DNA of 64,000 nucleotides from Rhodovulum tesquicola (GTDB lineage: Bacteria > Pseudomonadota > Alphaproteobacteria > Rhodobacterales > Rhodobacteraceae): contig NZ_JAMYDV010000006.1 in assembly GCF_024128855.1 (NCBI RefSeq), positions 1-64,000 of the forward strand, given 5' to 3'. The notes beneath the pieces were generated by a model. The model was not told the DNA's origin and did not search any database. It was given only the letters and a program-made list of their open reading frames with translations. The translations under genes were made by a program, and so were the position numbers. This document shows, in pieces, positions 37,019 through 45,504 of this stretch (positions are counted from its first letter, which is position 1; the number at the start of each line of letters is the position of its first letter).

Positions 37019-38338
37019 TCAGCCCGGTTTCTTCTGCAACAGCGGCATCAGGTCGGCCATTTCGGGGCCGCTGCTGCGGCCCGTGACGGCCTTGCGCAGC
37101 GGCAGGAAGAGGCCCCTGCCCTTGCGGCCGGTCTTGTCCTTGACCGCGGCGGTCCAGCTGGCCCAGGTCGTCGCGTCATAGGGCGGCTGCCCCAGCAGCG
37201 ACAATGCCTCGGCCACGAAATCGCGGTCCTCGTCTTCCACCTGCGGCGCGGCGCCGTCGCGGCAGAGGGTCCACCATTCGGCGATCCCGGCGCGGGTCTC
37301 GATGTTTTCGCGGATCACCGACCAGAAACCGTCGGCCAGCGCCTCCGGCACGCCCAGCGCCGCAAGCTCGTCCTGCATCGCGGCAAGCGGCAGACCGTGC
37401 AGGTGGCGCGCGGTCAGCGGAAACAGGTCGGCCGCGTTGAAGCTGGTCGGCGCGGCGCCGAACTGGCCGAGATCGAAGCCCGCGGCCAGTTCCTCGATGC
37501 TGCCCGCAAGGTCCACGGGCTGCGAGGAGCCGAGCCGGGCCATCAGCGATAGGAGCGCCATGGGTTCCACGCCCTGCGCGCGCAGGTCGCGCAGCGACAG
37601 GGTGCCGAGGCGTTTCGACAACGCCTCGCCCTGCGCGCCGGTCAGCAGCGAATGATGGGCAAAGTCGGGGGCGGTGCCGCCCAGAGCCTGGATGATCTGG
37701 ATCTGGGTGGCGGTATTGGTCACATGGTCCGAGCCGCGCACGATATGGGTGACGCCCATTTCGATATCGTCGACCACCGAGGCCAGCGTATAGAGCACCT
37801 GCCCGTCACCGCGGATCAGCACCGGGTCGGACACGCTGGCCGCGTCGATGGAAATCTCGCCGAGGATGCCATCGGTCCAGTCGATCCGCGTCTGGTTCAG
37901 CAGAAAGCGCCAGTGGCCGGGGCGTTCGGCGCGCAGCCGGGCCTTGTCCTCGTCCGTGAGCGCAAGTGCTGCACGGTCATAGACGGGCGGCTTGCCCATG
38001 TTCAGGAGTTTCTTGCGCTTGAGATCCAGTTCGGTCGGCGTCTCGAAACATTCGTAGAAGCGGCCCGCCGCGCGCAACTGATCGGCCGCCGCATGATAGC
38101 GGTCGAGCCGGGCGGATTGGCGTTCCAGCCGGTCCCAGCTGAGGCCCAGCCAGTCGAGATCCTCCATGATCCCGTCGGCATATTCCTGGGTCGAGCGTTC
38201 GGCATCGGTGTCGTCGAGGCGCAGGATGAACTGCCCGCCGGTCTTGCGCGCGATCAGATAGTTGAACAGCGCCGTGCGCAGGTTGCCCACATGCAGGAAA
38301 CCGGTGGGCGAAGGGGCAAAGCGGGTGACGGTGGTCAT
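37019..38338 (-). CDS. gltX: Glutamyl-tRNA synthetase
   Basis: The protein has 439 residues from the ATG at 38338, with AGGAG upstream. It charges tRNA-Glu. The HIGH-type motif is APSPTGFLHVGNLRTALFNY and the KMSKS-type motif EALSKRLGTLSLRDL. The region between holds IRGDGQVLYTLASVVDDIEM and HIVRGSDHVTNTATQI. It is shorter than E. coli GltX (471) and matches the compact alphaproteobacterial form, which is one of two paralogues in many members. Whether it charges tRNA-Gln too cannot be told from sequence. Confidence 0.94.
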   Translation of the reverse strand: MTTVTRFAPSPTGFLHVGNLRTALFNYLIARKTGGQFILRLDDTDAERSTQEYADGIMEDLDWLGLSWDRLERQSARLDRYHAAADQLRAAGRFYECFETPTELDLKRKKLLNMGKPPVYDRAALALTDEDKARLRAERPGHWRFLLNQTRIDWTDGILGEISIDAASVSDPVLIRGDGQVLYTLASVVDDIEMGVTHIVRGSDHVTNTATQIQIIQALGGTAPDFAHHSLLTGAQGEALSKRLGTLSLRDLRAQGVEPMALLSLMARLGSSQPVDLAGSIEELAAGFDLGQFGAAPTSFNAADLFPLTARHLHGLPLAAMQDELAALGVPEALADGFWSVIRENIETRAGIAEWWTLCRDGAAPQVEDEDRDFVAEALSLLGQPPYDATTWASWTAAVKDKTGRKGRGLFLPLRKAVTGRSSGPEMADLMPLLQKKPG

Positions 38339-38419
38339 GGGTATTCTCCTGGGACGCCGTCGCTCTTTCACAGAAGCGGGCTTTTGTCCATATCAGGGCC
38401 AGCGAGAGAGGACCGCCCG

Positions 38420-38830
38420 ATGACCGAGCTGCGCGTGCTGACCACCCCGCCGAGCCTGGACGAGATCGCCGCGCTGGCCCATGAGGCGCGCGAGGCCCTG
38501 CCCGAACCGTTTCGCGGCCCCGCGCTGGCGGTGGCGATCCGGGTCGAGGATTTCGCCCCCGAGGATATCCTGGCCGAGATGGAGATCGAGGATCCGTTCG
38601 AGTTGACGGGCCTCTATGACGGGATCCCGCTGACCGAGAAATCGGTGATGGACCAGCCCGACCGGCCCGACACGATCTGGCTGTTCCGCCGGCCGATCCT
38701 GGACGAATGGGTGGAGCGCGAGGATGTGGACCTGCCCGCGCTGGTCGCGCATGTGCTGGTGCATGAATTCGCGCATCATTTCGGCTGGTCGGATGACGAT
38801 ATCGCCGCGATCGACCGCTGGTGGGAGTGA
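38420..38830 (+). CDS. Minimal zincin (DUF1025-type) metallopeptidase family protein
   Basis: The protein has 136 residues. A single HEFAHH motif at 115-120, followed by FGWSDDD, is the zinc site of the small zincin family. The helix before it is LPALVAHVLV. The N-terminal ~90 residues contain VAIRVEDFAPEDILAEMEIE and GLYDGIPLTE, the typical fold of these proteins. No export signal. GGA lies nine bases before the ATG. It is divergent from gltX by about 80 bases. Natural substrates are unknown for the family. Confidence 0.88.
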   Translation: MTELRVLTTPPSLDEIAALAHEAREALPEPFRGPALAVAIRVEDFAPEDILAEMEIEDPFELTGLYDGIPLTEKSVMDQPDRPDTIWLFRRPILDEWVEREDVDLPALVAHVLVHEFAHHFGWSDDDIAAIDRWWE

Positions 38831-38949
38831 GCGCACAGGCCCTGTGCGGCGCGCGGGCGGGCGGGGATGCGCCTCTCGCGGGGTGTTGACGTGGCAAATG
38901 GCGGCGATCCGGCTATCCTGTGGACGGGAAAGTCCAGGGAGAGGATGCC

Positions 38950-39876
38950 ATGACCGAGACGAGATTGAGCCGCCGTCAGGCGCTAATGGCGGGGGCGGCG
39001 CTGCCGCTGGCCGCCGCGACCGCCGGAACCGCGCGCGCCGCAGCGCCGATGCTGGGTGCGGCCATGCCGCAATTCCACCGCTTCACGCTGGGCGGGTTCG
39101 AGGTCACGACGCTGCTGGTGGGGACGCGGACGGTCGAGGATCCGCAGACGATCTTCGGCATGAATGCCAGCCCCGAGGAGTTCGCCGAGGTCTCGGCCGC
39201 CAACCGGATCCCGATCGACAAGGCGCAGTTCTTCTTTACCCCCACGGTGGTCAATACCGGGTCCGAACTGGTGCTGTTCGATACCGGGCTGAATCCCGAG
39301 GGGATCACCGGCGTTCTGGCGGCGGCGGGCTATGCGGCCGATCAGGTCGACAAGGTGGTGATCACCCACATGCATGGCGATCATATCGGCGGGCTGTCGG
39401 GCGCGGCGGGCGAGACCTTTGGCAATGCGGCCTATTATACCGGCCAGGTCGAGTTCGACGCCTGGGAGATGTCGGGCGACGAGACTTTCGAGGCCAAGGT
39501 GCGGCCGCTGGCCGAGAAGATGACATTCCTGGACGATGGCGGGGCGGTTGCCTCGGGTGTGACGGCGATGGCGGCCTTCGGGCATACGCCGGGGCACATG
39601 GCCTACATGCTGGAAAGCGGCGGGCGGCAACTGGTGATCGCGGCGGATTTCGCCAATCACTATGTCTGGTCGCTGGGCTATCCCGACTGGGAGGTGCGGT
39701 TCGACCGCGACAAGGAAGCGGCGGCGGCGACGCGGCGGCGGATGCTGGGGATGATGGCGGCGGATGGCGTGCCGTTCATCGGCTATCACATGCCCTTCCC
39801 CGGCTTCGGTTTCGTCGAGGCGCGCGGCGAGGGGTTCCGCTATGTGCCCGCAAGTTACCAGATGATGCTGGGCTGA
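38950..39876 (+). CDS. Tat-exported metallo-beta-lactamase-fold hydrolase
   Basis: The protein has 308 residues. A Tat signal begins with LSRRQALMAGAALPLAAATA and ends near TARAAAP (about residue 31). The MBL site is HMHGDH with His140, His142, Asp144 and His145. Later ligands lie in GHTPGHM, AADF and a late His (GYHMPFPG). The Tat route suggests the metal centre forms before export. GGGAGAGG precedes the ATG at 38950; an upstream ATG at 38920 would bury the twin-arginine motif. Substrate unknown. Beta-lactam hydrolysis is not implied. Confidence 0.88.
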   Translation: MTETRLSRRQALMAGAALPLAAATAGTARAAAPMLGAAMPQFHRFTLGGFEVTTLLVGTRTVEDPQTIFGMNASPEEFAEVSAANRIPIDKAQFFFTPTVVNTGSELVLFDTGLNPEGITGVLAAAGYAADQVDKVVITHMHGDHIGGLSGAAGETFGNAAYYTGQVEFDAWEMSGDETFEAKVRPLAEKMTFLDDGGAVASGVTAMAAFGHTPGHMAYMLESGGRQLVIAADFANHYVWSLGYPDWEVRFDRDKEAAAATRRRMLGMMAADGVPFIGYHMPFPGFGFVEARGEGFRYVPASYQMMLG

Positions 39877-39955
39877 CCGGCGCGGAAACGGGCTTGGCGG
39901 CGGCGGGCGGGGGTGGCACTCTCGCCCCCGACTTGCCAACGGGGAGCCGTGCCCG

Positions 39956-40930
39956 ATGCCGGAAATCCTGACCGTCACGCTGAACCCGACCGTGGATCTG
40001 TCGACCTCGGTCGATCATGTCGCGCCGGGCGAAAAGCTGCGCTGCGCGCCGCCGGTCACCGATCCGGGCGGGGGCGGGATCAACGTGGCCCGCGCGATCC
40101 GGCTGCTGGGCGGCGAAAGCCGGGCGCTGGTGGCGCTGGGCGGGCATAATGGCGACAAGCTGCGCTGCCTGCTGGAGGGCGAGGGGATCCGGCTGATCCC
40201 GTTGCAGGCGCCGGGCGAGACGCGGCTGAGTCTTGCGGTGATGGAGGAGGCGACGGGGCGGCAGTTCCGCTTCGTGCTGCCGGGGCCGGAATGGAACGCG
40301 GCGGGGCTGAAGGCGGTGCTGGCGGCGATCACGACGGCGGTGCCGGAGGGCGGGCATGTGGTGCTGTCGGGCAGCGTGCCGGACGGGTTGCCGGACGACA
40401 TCGCGGGATGCATCGGGGCGAAGCTGGCGGCGCGGGACGCGCGGCTGATCGTGGACACGTCGGGGCCGGCGCTGGCGCGGCTGGCCGAGGGGGCGGCGGT
40501 GCCGCCCTACCTGCTGCGGATGGATCAGGGCGAGGCGCGGGTGCTGTCGGGGCTGACGCTGGACAGCCCTGCCGAGAGTGCGGAATTCGCGGCCGGGCTG
40601 GTGGCGCGGGGCGTCGCGTCCGTGGTGGTGGTCGGGCATGGCGCGGACGGGTCGGTGCTGGCCGCCGAGGGGGTGCGGCTGCATGCGGTGACGCCGCCGG
40701 TGCCGGTCCGCTCCAAGGTGGGGGCGGGCGACAGTTTCCTGGGCGCCTTTGCCCTGTCGCTGAGCCGGGACGAGGATCTAGCGACCGCGCTGCGCTTGGG
40801 CGTGGCGGCGGCAAGTGCGGCGGTGATGACCGATGCGACGGGGCTGTGCACCCGCGAGGATACCGAGGCGCTGTTCGCGCGCTGCACGGTGACCGGGATT
40901 GCCGGGGACAGGCGGCCCCCTGCCGGATGA
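39956..40930 (+). CDS. PfkB-family hexose-phosphate kinase (1-phosphofructokinase type)
   Basis: The protein has 324 residues. The ribokinase fold opens with ILTVTLNPTVDLSTSVDHV and GGGGINVARAIRLLGG. The anion hole and catalytic Asp lie in SKVGAGDSFLGAFA. This opening is typical of the 1-phosphofructokinase / tagatose-6-phosphate kinase / PfkB group rather than sugar kinases. The exact substrate is not set; no PTS or fru genes lie nearby. GGGGAG precedes the ATG by about eight bases. It stands alone after the MBL gene (79-base gap). Confidence 0.87.
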   Translation: MPEILTVTLNPTVDLSTSVDHVAPGEKLRCAPPVTDPGGGGINVARAIRLLGGESRALVALGGHNGDKLRCLLEGEGIRLIPLQAPGETRLSLAVMEEATGRQFRFVLPGPEWNAAGLKAVLAAITTAVPEGGHVVLSGSVPDGLPDDIAGCIGAKLAARDARLIVDTSGPALARLAEGAAVPPYLLRMDQGEARVLSGLTLDSPAESAEFAAGLVARGVASVVVVGHGADGSVLAAEGVRLHAVTPPVPVRSKVGAGDSFLGAFALSLSRDEDLATALRLGVAAASAAVMTDATGLCTREDTEALFARCTVTGIAGDRRPPAG

Positions 40931-41033
40931 GTGGGGACTTGCCCTTTTAACCCTGTTTGGCGACGCCCATTGACCTTTGCCTATGCCGGAAGGCGGTTTG
41001 AGGAAGCCTTCTCACCTGTGGGGAGCGGCAGTC

Positions 41034-41483
41034 ATGGCCGGTTCCGAATTCGACGACCCGATCGAAGTCTGGCTTGCGGCCGCGGGCGATCCCGTGCCGC
41101 TGGCCGATCTGTTGTCGGGCGATGCGCCCTTGTCGCGGCGCGCGCGCGACGCGCTGGCCGCGTGGCTGACCGGGGCGTTCGACGCGGAGCCCGGCCCGGA
41201 GGATGACGCCCCCGCGGCCCCGCTGACGCCCGCGCGCATCAAGCTGACACAGGCCGCGGCAGAGGTTCTGCGGGTGACCGACTGGGCCGAGGCGCGCGGG
41301 ATCGAGATCGACCGCGAAAGCCTGTCGCGCGAGGTCGCGGCGGCGGGCGAGGTTGCGCCCGAACTGCTGAACGCCATGGTCCGACGGATGCGCCGGGACG
41401 GTCGGCAGGACGCCCGGATGATCGAGGCGCGGGCCTATCGGCAATGGCGGGCCCGCAACCGCCCGCACGGGCCGGGTCGCTGA
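41034..41483 (+). CDS. Hypothetical cytoplasmic protein
   Basis: The protein has 149 residues and no recognised family. The ATG at 41034 has GGGGAG nine bases upstream. The chain is mostly helical: an acidic N-terminus (GSEFDDPIEVWLAAAGD), a possible hinge rich in Pro/Ala/Asp (EPGPEDDAPAAPLTPA), then an amphipathic helical half with DWAEARGIEIDRESLSREVA and a very basic Arg-rich end (RRMRRDGRQDARMIEARAYR). The end could bind nucleic acid. It is convergent with nadE, six bases apart. Confidence 0.65.
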   Translation: MAGSEFDDPIEVWLAAAGDPVPLADLLSGDAPLSRRARDALAAWLTGAFDAEPGPEDDAPAAPLTPARIKLTQAAAEVLRVTDWAEARGIEIDRESLSREVAAAGEVAPELLNAMVRRMRRDGRQDARMIEARAYRQWRARNRPHGPGR

Positions 41484-41489
41484 CCCGCG

Positions 41490-43148
41490 TCAGGACGGGT
41501 CGCGCCAGCGGTTGACGATGGGATAGCGGCGGTCCAGCCAGAACGCGCGCGGCGTCAGGCGCGCACCGGGGGCGGACTGGAACCGCTTGTATTCGCTGAG
41601 ACGGATCAGCCGCTCGACCTTTTGCACGATGTCGCGGTCGAAGCCTTCGGCGACCAGATCGGCAATGGCGCAATCGCGGTCGATCAGCCCCTCGAGGATC
41701 GCATCGAGCACCGGATAGGGCGGCAGGCTGTCCTCGTCCTTCTGGCCCTCGCGCAGCTCGGCGCTGGGCGGCTTGTCGATCACGCGCGGCGGGATGACCT
41801 CGCCCGCCGGTCCCTGCATCCAGTCGCGGTGATTGGCGTTGCGCCAGCGGCAGGTTTCGAAGACGCGCGTCTTGTAGAGATCCTTGATCGGGTTGTAGCC
41901 GCCCGCCATGTCGCCATAGATCGTGGCATAGCCGACCGCCACCTCGGACTTGTTGCCGGTGGTCAGCAGCATTTCGCCGAACTTGTTCGACAGCGCCATC
42001 AGGATCAGCCCGCGCAGGCGGGACTGGATGTTTTCCTCGGTGATGTCGGGTTCGGTGCCCGCGAACAGCGGCGCCAGCGCCCGGGTCACGGCGGCGCGCG
42101 GGCCGTCGATCGGCACCTCGTCCAGCGGGCAGCCCAGCGCGCGGGCCACGGCGGCAGCATCCTCCAGCGAGGCGGGGGAGGTGTATTCCGAGGGCAGCAT
42201 CACGCAGCGCACATTCGCCGGACCGATGGCATCGGCGGCAATCGCGGCGACCAGCGCGGAATCGATGCCGCCCGACAGGCCCAGCAGGACGCGCGCGAAA
42301 CCGCTCTTGCGCAGGTAATCGCGCAGCGCCTCGACCATCACGCGGTAATCCTGTTCCCAGTCGTCGGGATGAACCGCGCGCGCCCCGTTTTCGGCCCGCC
42401 AGCCCCGCGCGGTGCGGGTGAAATCGACATGGATCAGGGCCTCGTCGAAGACGGGGGCCTGCATGGCCAGTTCCCCGCCCGGGTTCAGCACGAAGGAGCC
42501 GCCGTCGAACACCTGGTCGTCCTGCCCGCCGACAAGGTTCAGATAGGCCAGCGGCAGCCCGGTCTCGACCACGCGGGCGACCATGTGCGACAGCCGCAGA
42601 TCGGCCTTGCCCCGGTGATAGGGCGAGCCGTTGGGCACCAGCAGGATTTCGGCCCCCGTCTCGGCCAGCGCCTCGGCCACATCCTCGAACCAGGCATCCT
42701 CGCAGATCGGCGTGCCGATGCGGACCGGGCCGACCGTGTAGGGACCGTTGATCGGGCCGCTGTCATAGACGCGTTTCTCGTCGAACACGCCGTCATTGGG
42801 CAGGTGATGCTTGAAGATCCGCGCGGTGACCGCGCCGTTCTGGCAGATGTAATAGGCATTGTAGAGATGCCCATGCGCGGCAAAGGGCGCCCCGATTCCC
42901 AGCGCGGGGCCCTGCGCGCAATCGCGGGCCAGCGCGTCCACATGGGCCATGGCATCGGCGGTGAAGGCAGGTTTCAGCACCAGGTCCTGCACCTGGTAGC
43001 CGGTCAGGAACATCTCGGGCAGCGCGACCATGTCGGCGCCCGCGCGGCGGCCCTGTTCCCAGGCGGCGCGGGCCCTGGCGGCGTTCTCGGCCAGCGCCCC
43101 GGTGGTGGGGTTCAGCTGGGCCAGTGTCAGGCGAAAGCTCTCGGCCAT
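41490..43148 (-). CDS. nadE: Glutamine-dependent NAD+ synthetase
   Basis: The protein has 552 residues. It makes NAD+ from nicotinate adenine dinucleotide with glutamine as nitrogen source. The N-terminal nitrilase domain holds the triad Glu (VALPEMFLTGYQ), Lys (IFKHHLPNDGVFDEKR) and Cys (GTPICEDAWFED). The synthetase domain follows with the PP-loop LLGLSGGIDSALVAAIAAD and NKSEVAVGYATIYGD. The ATG at 43148 has GAGGGA six bases upstream; the ATG at 43154 touches that site and is less likely. Confidence 0.96.
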   Translation of the reverse strand: MAESFRLTLAQLNPTTGALAENAARARAAWEQGRRAGADMVALPEMFLTGYQVQDLVLKPAFTADAMAHVDALARDCAQGPALGIGAPFAAHGHLYNAYYICQNGAVTARIFKHHLPNDGVFDEKRVYDSGPINGPYTVGPVRIGTPICEDAWFEDVAEALAETGAEILLVPNGSPYHRGKADLRLSHMVARVVETGLPLAYLNLVGGQDDQVFDGGSFVLNPGGELAMQAPVFDEALIHVDFTRTARGWRAENGARAVHPDDWEQDYRVMVEALRDYLRKSGFARVLLGLSGGIDSALVAAIAADAIGPANVRCVMLPSEYTSPASLEDAAAVARALGCPLDEVPIDGPRAAVTRALAPLFAGTEPDITEENIQSRLRGLILMALSNKFGEMLLTTGNKSEVAVGYATIYGDMAGGYNPIKDLYKTRVFETCRWRNANHRDWMQGPAGEVIPPRVIDKPPSAELREGQKDEDSLPPYPVLDAILEGLIDRDCAIADLVAEGFDRDIVQKVERLIRLSEYKRFQSAPGARLTPRAFWLDRRYPIVNRWRDPS

Positions 43149-43289
43149 GGGCATTCCCTCGATGCACGCCCGTGACTTAGCAGACTGACGCGCAAGTGAA
43201 AGCCGACATCTGGCGAAAACCGTTGTAAGCCCCGCCCCGCTCAATTACGGTTTGCGCGCTTTCACAGGATCGGGGCAGAGGGGGCTTTG

Positions 43290-44717
43290 GTGCGCAAGGC
43301 TGGCAAGGCACTGGCACGTCTGGCGATGGCGGGCGTCATTCTGGGCGCGGGCGCGGCTCTCGCCCAGGAGGGCGGCGATGTCGTCACCCGGCAATATGAC
43401 GATGGCGGCATCTACGAGGGCACCTTTCGCGACGGCAAGCAGCATGGGCGCGGCACCTACCGGCTGCCGAACGGCTATGAATATACCGGCGAATGGATCG
43501 ACGGCCGGATCGAGGGCGAAGGCATCGCCCGGCTGGTCAACGGCTCGGTCTACGAGGGCCAGTTCCTCGACGGCAAGCCGCATGGGCTGGGCCGGATCAC
43601 CTTTGCCGATGGCGGCACCTACGAGGGCGAGTGGGAAGACGGCAAGATCACCGGCACCGGGGTCGCAATCTATGCCAATTCCGTGCGCTACGAGGGCGAG
43701 TTCCGCAATGCCGTCCACCATGGCGTGGGCCGGATGGAAAGCCCGAACGGCTATGTCTATGACGGCACCTGGGTCAATGGCGCCAAGGAGGGCAAGGGCC
43801 GCATCACCTATCCCGGCGGCCGGGTCTACGAAGGCGAGATGAAGGGCAACCAGCGCGAGGGCAAGGGAACCCTGACCACGCCCGAGGGGCTGGTCTATTC
43901 CGGCGCCTGGAAAGAGGGCGAGATGAACGGGCTGGGCATGCTGACCCAGCCCAATGGCGACATCTACGAGGGGCTCTTCGTCAATGGCGAACGGCACGGC
44001 ACCGGCAAGGTCACCTATGCCAATGGCGACGTCTACGAGGGCGAGTACCGCGCCGACAAGCGCCACGGCAAGGGCCTGTTCCGCGGCGCGGACGGCTATC
44101 TCTACGAGGGCGACTGGGTCGCGGGCCGGATCGAGGGCCAGGGCCGGCTGACCTATCCCGACGGTTCGGTCTACGAGGGCGCCTTCCGCGAGGATCTGCC
44201 CGAGGGCAGCGGCAAGGTCACCTATGCCGACGGCGCCACCTATGAGGGCGCGTGGAAGGCCGGCGTGATCGAGGGCCAGGGCCGCGCCACCTTCCCCAAC
44301 GGTCTGGTCTACGAAGGCGCGTTCAGGGACGCCGCCTATCACGGCCAGGGCAGGATGACCCATGACGACGGCTATGCCTATGAGGGGCAATGGCAGAACG
44401 GGCTGCGCCATGGCGAGGGCACGGCCAGCTATGCCGATGGCTCGGTCTATTCCGGCGGCTTCCTGCGCGGCCAGCGCGAGGGCCAGGGCACGATCACCAT
44501 GCCCGACGGGTTCAGCTATTCCGGCGGCTGGAAGGACGGCAAGTTCCACGGCCAGGGTGTCGCCACCTATGCCAATGGCGATGTCTATGAAGGCACCTTC
44601 GCGATGGGCAAGTACGAGGGCGAGGGCGTGATGCGCTATGCCGATGGCGAGACCCGCTCGGGCACCTGGCGCAACGGCGTGCTGACCACCGGCCCCGGCG
44701 CCGCCGCCACGGACTGA
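43290..44717 (+). CDS. Exported MORN-repeat protein (18 full repeats)
   Basis: The protein has 475 residues from the GTG at 43290 (a TTG lies one codon earlier). Residues 1-25 are a Sec signal (MRKAGKALARLAMAGVILG, ending ALAQ). From residue 39 there are 18 units of exactly 23 residues, plus a worn nineteenth to the end, with the pattern G-x-x-Y-E-G-x-(W/F)-x-x-G-x-x-x-G-x-G. Examples are GSVYEGQFLDGKPHGLGRIT and GDVYEGTFAMGKYEGEGVM. MORN rods form extended beta structures that can bind lipids or proteins. A periplasmic site is inferred. The partner is unknown. The gene stands alone. Confidence 0.93.
   Translation: MRKAGKALARLAMAGVILGAGAALAQEGGDVVTRQYDDGGIYEGTFRDGKQHGRGTYRLPNGYEYTGEWIDGRIEGEGIARLVNGSVYEGQFLDGKPHGLGRITFADGGTYEGEWEDGKITGTGVAIYANSVRYEGEFRNAVHHGVGRMESPNGYVYDGTWVNGAKEGKGRITYPGGRVYEGEMKGNQREGKGTLTTPEGLVYSGAWKEGEMNGLGMLTQPNGDIYEGLFVNGERHGTGKVTYANGDVYEGEYRADKRHGKGLFRGADGYLYEGDWVAGRIEGQGRLTYPDGSVYEGAFREDLPEGSGKVTYADGATYEGAWKAGVIEGQGRATFPNGLVYEGAFRDAAYHGQGRMTHDDGYAYEGQWQNGLRHGEGTASYADGSVYSGGFLRGQREGQGTITMPDGFSYSGGWKDGKFHGQGVATYANGDVYEGTFAMGKYEGEGVMRYADGETRSGTWRNGVLTTGPGAAATD
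43404..44645 (+). repeat. 69-base coding period, 18 copies (MORN units)
   Basis: The DNA of the MORN gene repeats with a strict 69-base period because each unit is 23 codons. DNA identity between copies is moderate, with phrases such as tctacgagggc recurring. The units have diverged, so expansion is old. Confidence 0.9.
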
Positions 44718-44735
44718 CCGCCACGGCCTGACCAC

Positions 44736-44777
44736 CCTGGACTGGCCGTCCTGGACTGGCCGTCCTGGACTGGCCGG
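44736..44777. repeat. 14-base tandem repeat, three copies
   Basis: Three copies of cctggactggccgt follow each other, starting 19 bases after the MORN-gene stop; only the last two bases of copy three differ (gg for gt). Two weaker versions (cacggactgaccgc and cacggcctgaccac) precede it and reach back into the stop region, so the array may have grown from the end of the gene. Confidence 0.75.
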
Positions 44778-44806
44778 CACGGGCTGCACGGGGCACCCGC
44801 CCTGCC

Positions 44807-44870
44807 CTTCTTCTTGGTCGAAATACCCCGGGGGGTGCGGGGGGCAGCGCCCCCCCCCGGGTCGCCCCGG
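44807..44870 (+). repeat. Intergenic motif with G/C hairpin
   Basis: cttcttcttggtcgaaatacccc (44807-44829) is followed by a G-run and C-run hairpin (ggggggcagcgcccccc). Related copies lie at 23066-23087 and, reversed, at 57884-57915. The hairpin suggests a role in termination after the MORN gene. Confidence 0.6.
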
Positions 44871-44978
44871 CGTCAGCCGGGGCGAAACGTCTCGCTTCCC
44901 GGCCGCGTCCCGGGATCGGCTTGCCCCGCCCGCCGGATCGGTGCTATCGCGACGGATCGGTGCACTGCGCGGGCGAGC

Positions 44979-45452
44979 ATGCTGAAACAGGTCTGGACCA
45001 ACCTTGTGCTGCCGCTTCTGGGGCGCCCCTCGCGCTTTCAGGTGGCGGCGCTGTGCCATCGCCGCGCCCCGGCGGGCGATGCGCCCGAGATCCTCATGAT
45101 CACCTCGCGCGATACCGGCCGGTGGATCCTGCCCAAGGGCTGGCCGAAGGCCGGGCATGGCGCCGCGGACATGGCCGCCCAGGAGGCCTGGGAAGAGGCC
45201 GGGGTCCGGGCCGGCCTTGTCCGCCCCGATCCGGTCGGGCGCTATCGCTACACCAAGCGGCTCAAGGGCGGGGTGCCGGTCGCCACCGATGTCGAGGTCT
45301 TCGCCGTCGAGGTCGCGGCGCTGGACGACATCTTTCCCGAAAGCGCCGAGCGCCGCCGCCGCTGGATGAGCCCGGCCGAGGCCGCCGACGCGGTCGAGGA
45401 ACCCGAACTCAAGGCGCTTCTGGGCAGCCTCTCCGCCGGTTTCCCAGCCTGA
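44979..45452 (+). CDS. Nudix hydrolase, DIPP-like, with altered Nudix box
   Basis: The protein has 157 residues, the same as its paralogue at 30146-30619. The core ILMITSRDTGRWILPKGW is nearly the same. The Nudix helix reads AAQEAWEEAG. Compared with G-x5-E-x7-REUxEExGU the first Glu is His and the Arg is Gln, while the EE pair is kept. RYRYTKRLKGG and DVEVFAVEV follow the box. The basic binding stretch is typical of polyphosphate-type substrates in DIPP relatives; the real substrate is unknown. No strong ribosome site is seen. The phosphate transporter gene starts 52 bases downstream. Confidence 0.85.
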   Translation: MLKQVWTNLVLPLLGRPSRFQVAALCHRRAPAGDAPEILMITSRDTGRWILPKGWPKAGHGAADMAAQEAWEEAGVRAGLVRPDPVGRYRYTKRLKGGVPVATDVEVFAVEVAALDDIFPESAERRRRWMSPAEAADAVEEPELKALLGSLSAGFPA

Positions 45453-45504
45453 ACCGCCCGGCCCGCCGCGCCCGCGCAGACTTTCCCGAAAGGCCCCGCC
45501 AGAG

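Noticed and set aside
38950-39876. Possible antibiotic-resistance beta-lactamase
   Set aside because: The fold is shared by many hydrolases. There is no resistance context and the Tat signal is common to other members.
43404-44645. Periodic repeats that could be taken for a CRISPR array
   Set aside because: The period is 69 bases, in frame, and encodes MORN units. There are no identical repeats with unique spacers and no cas genes.
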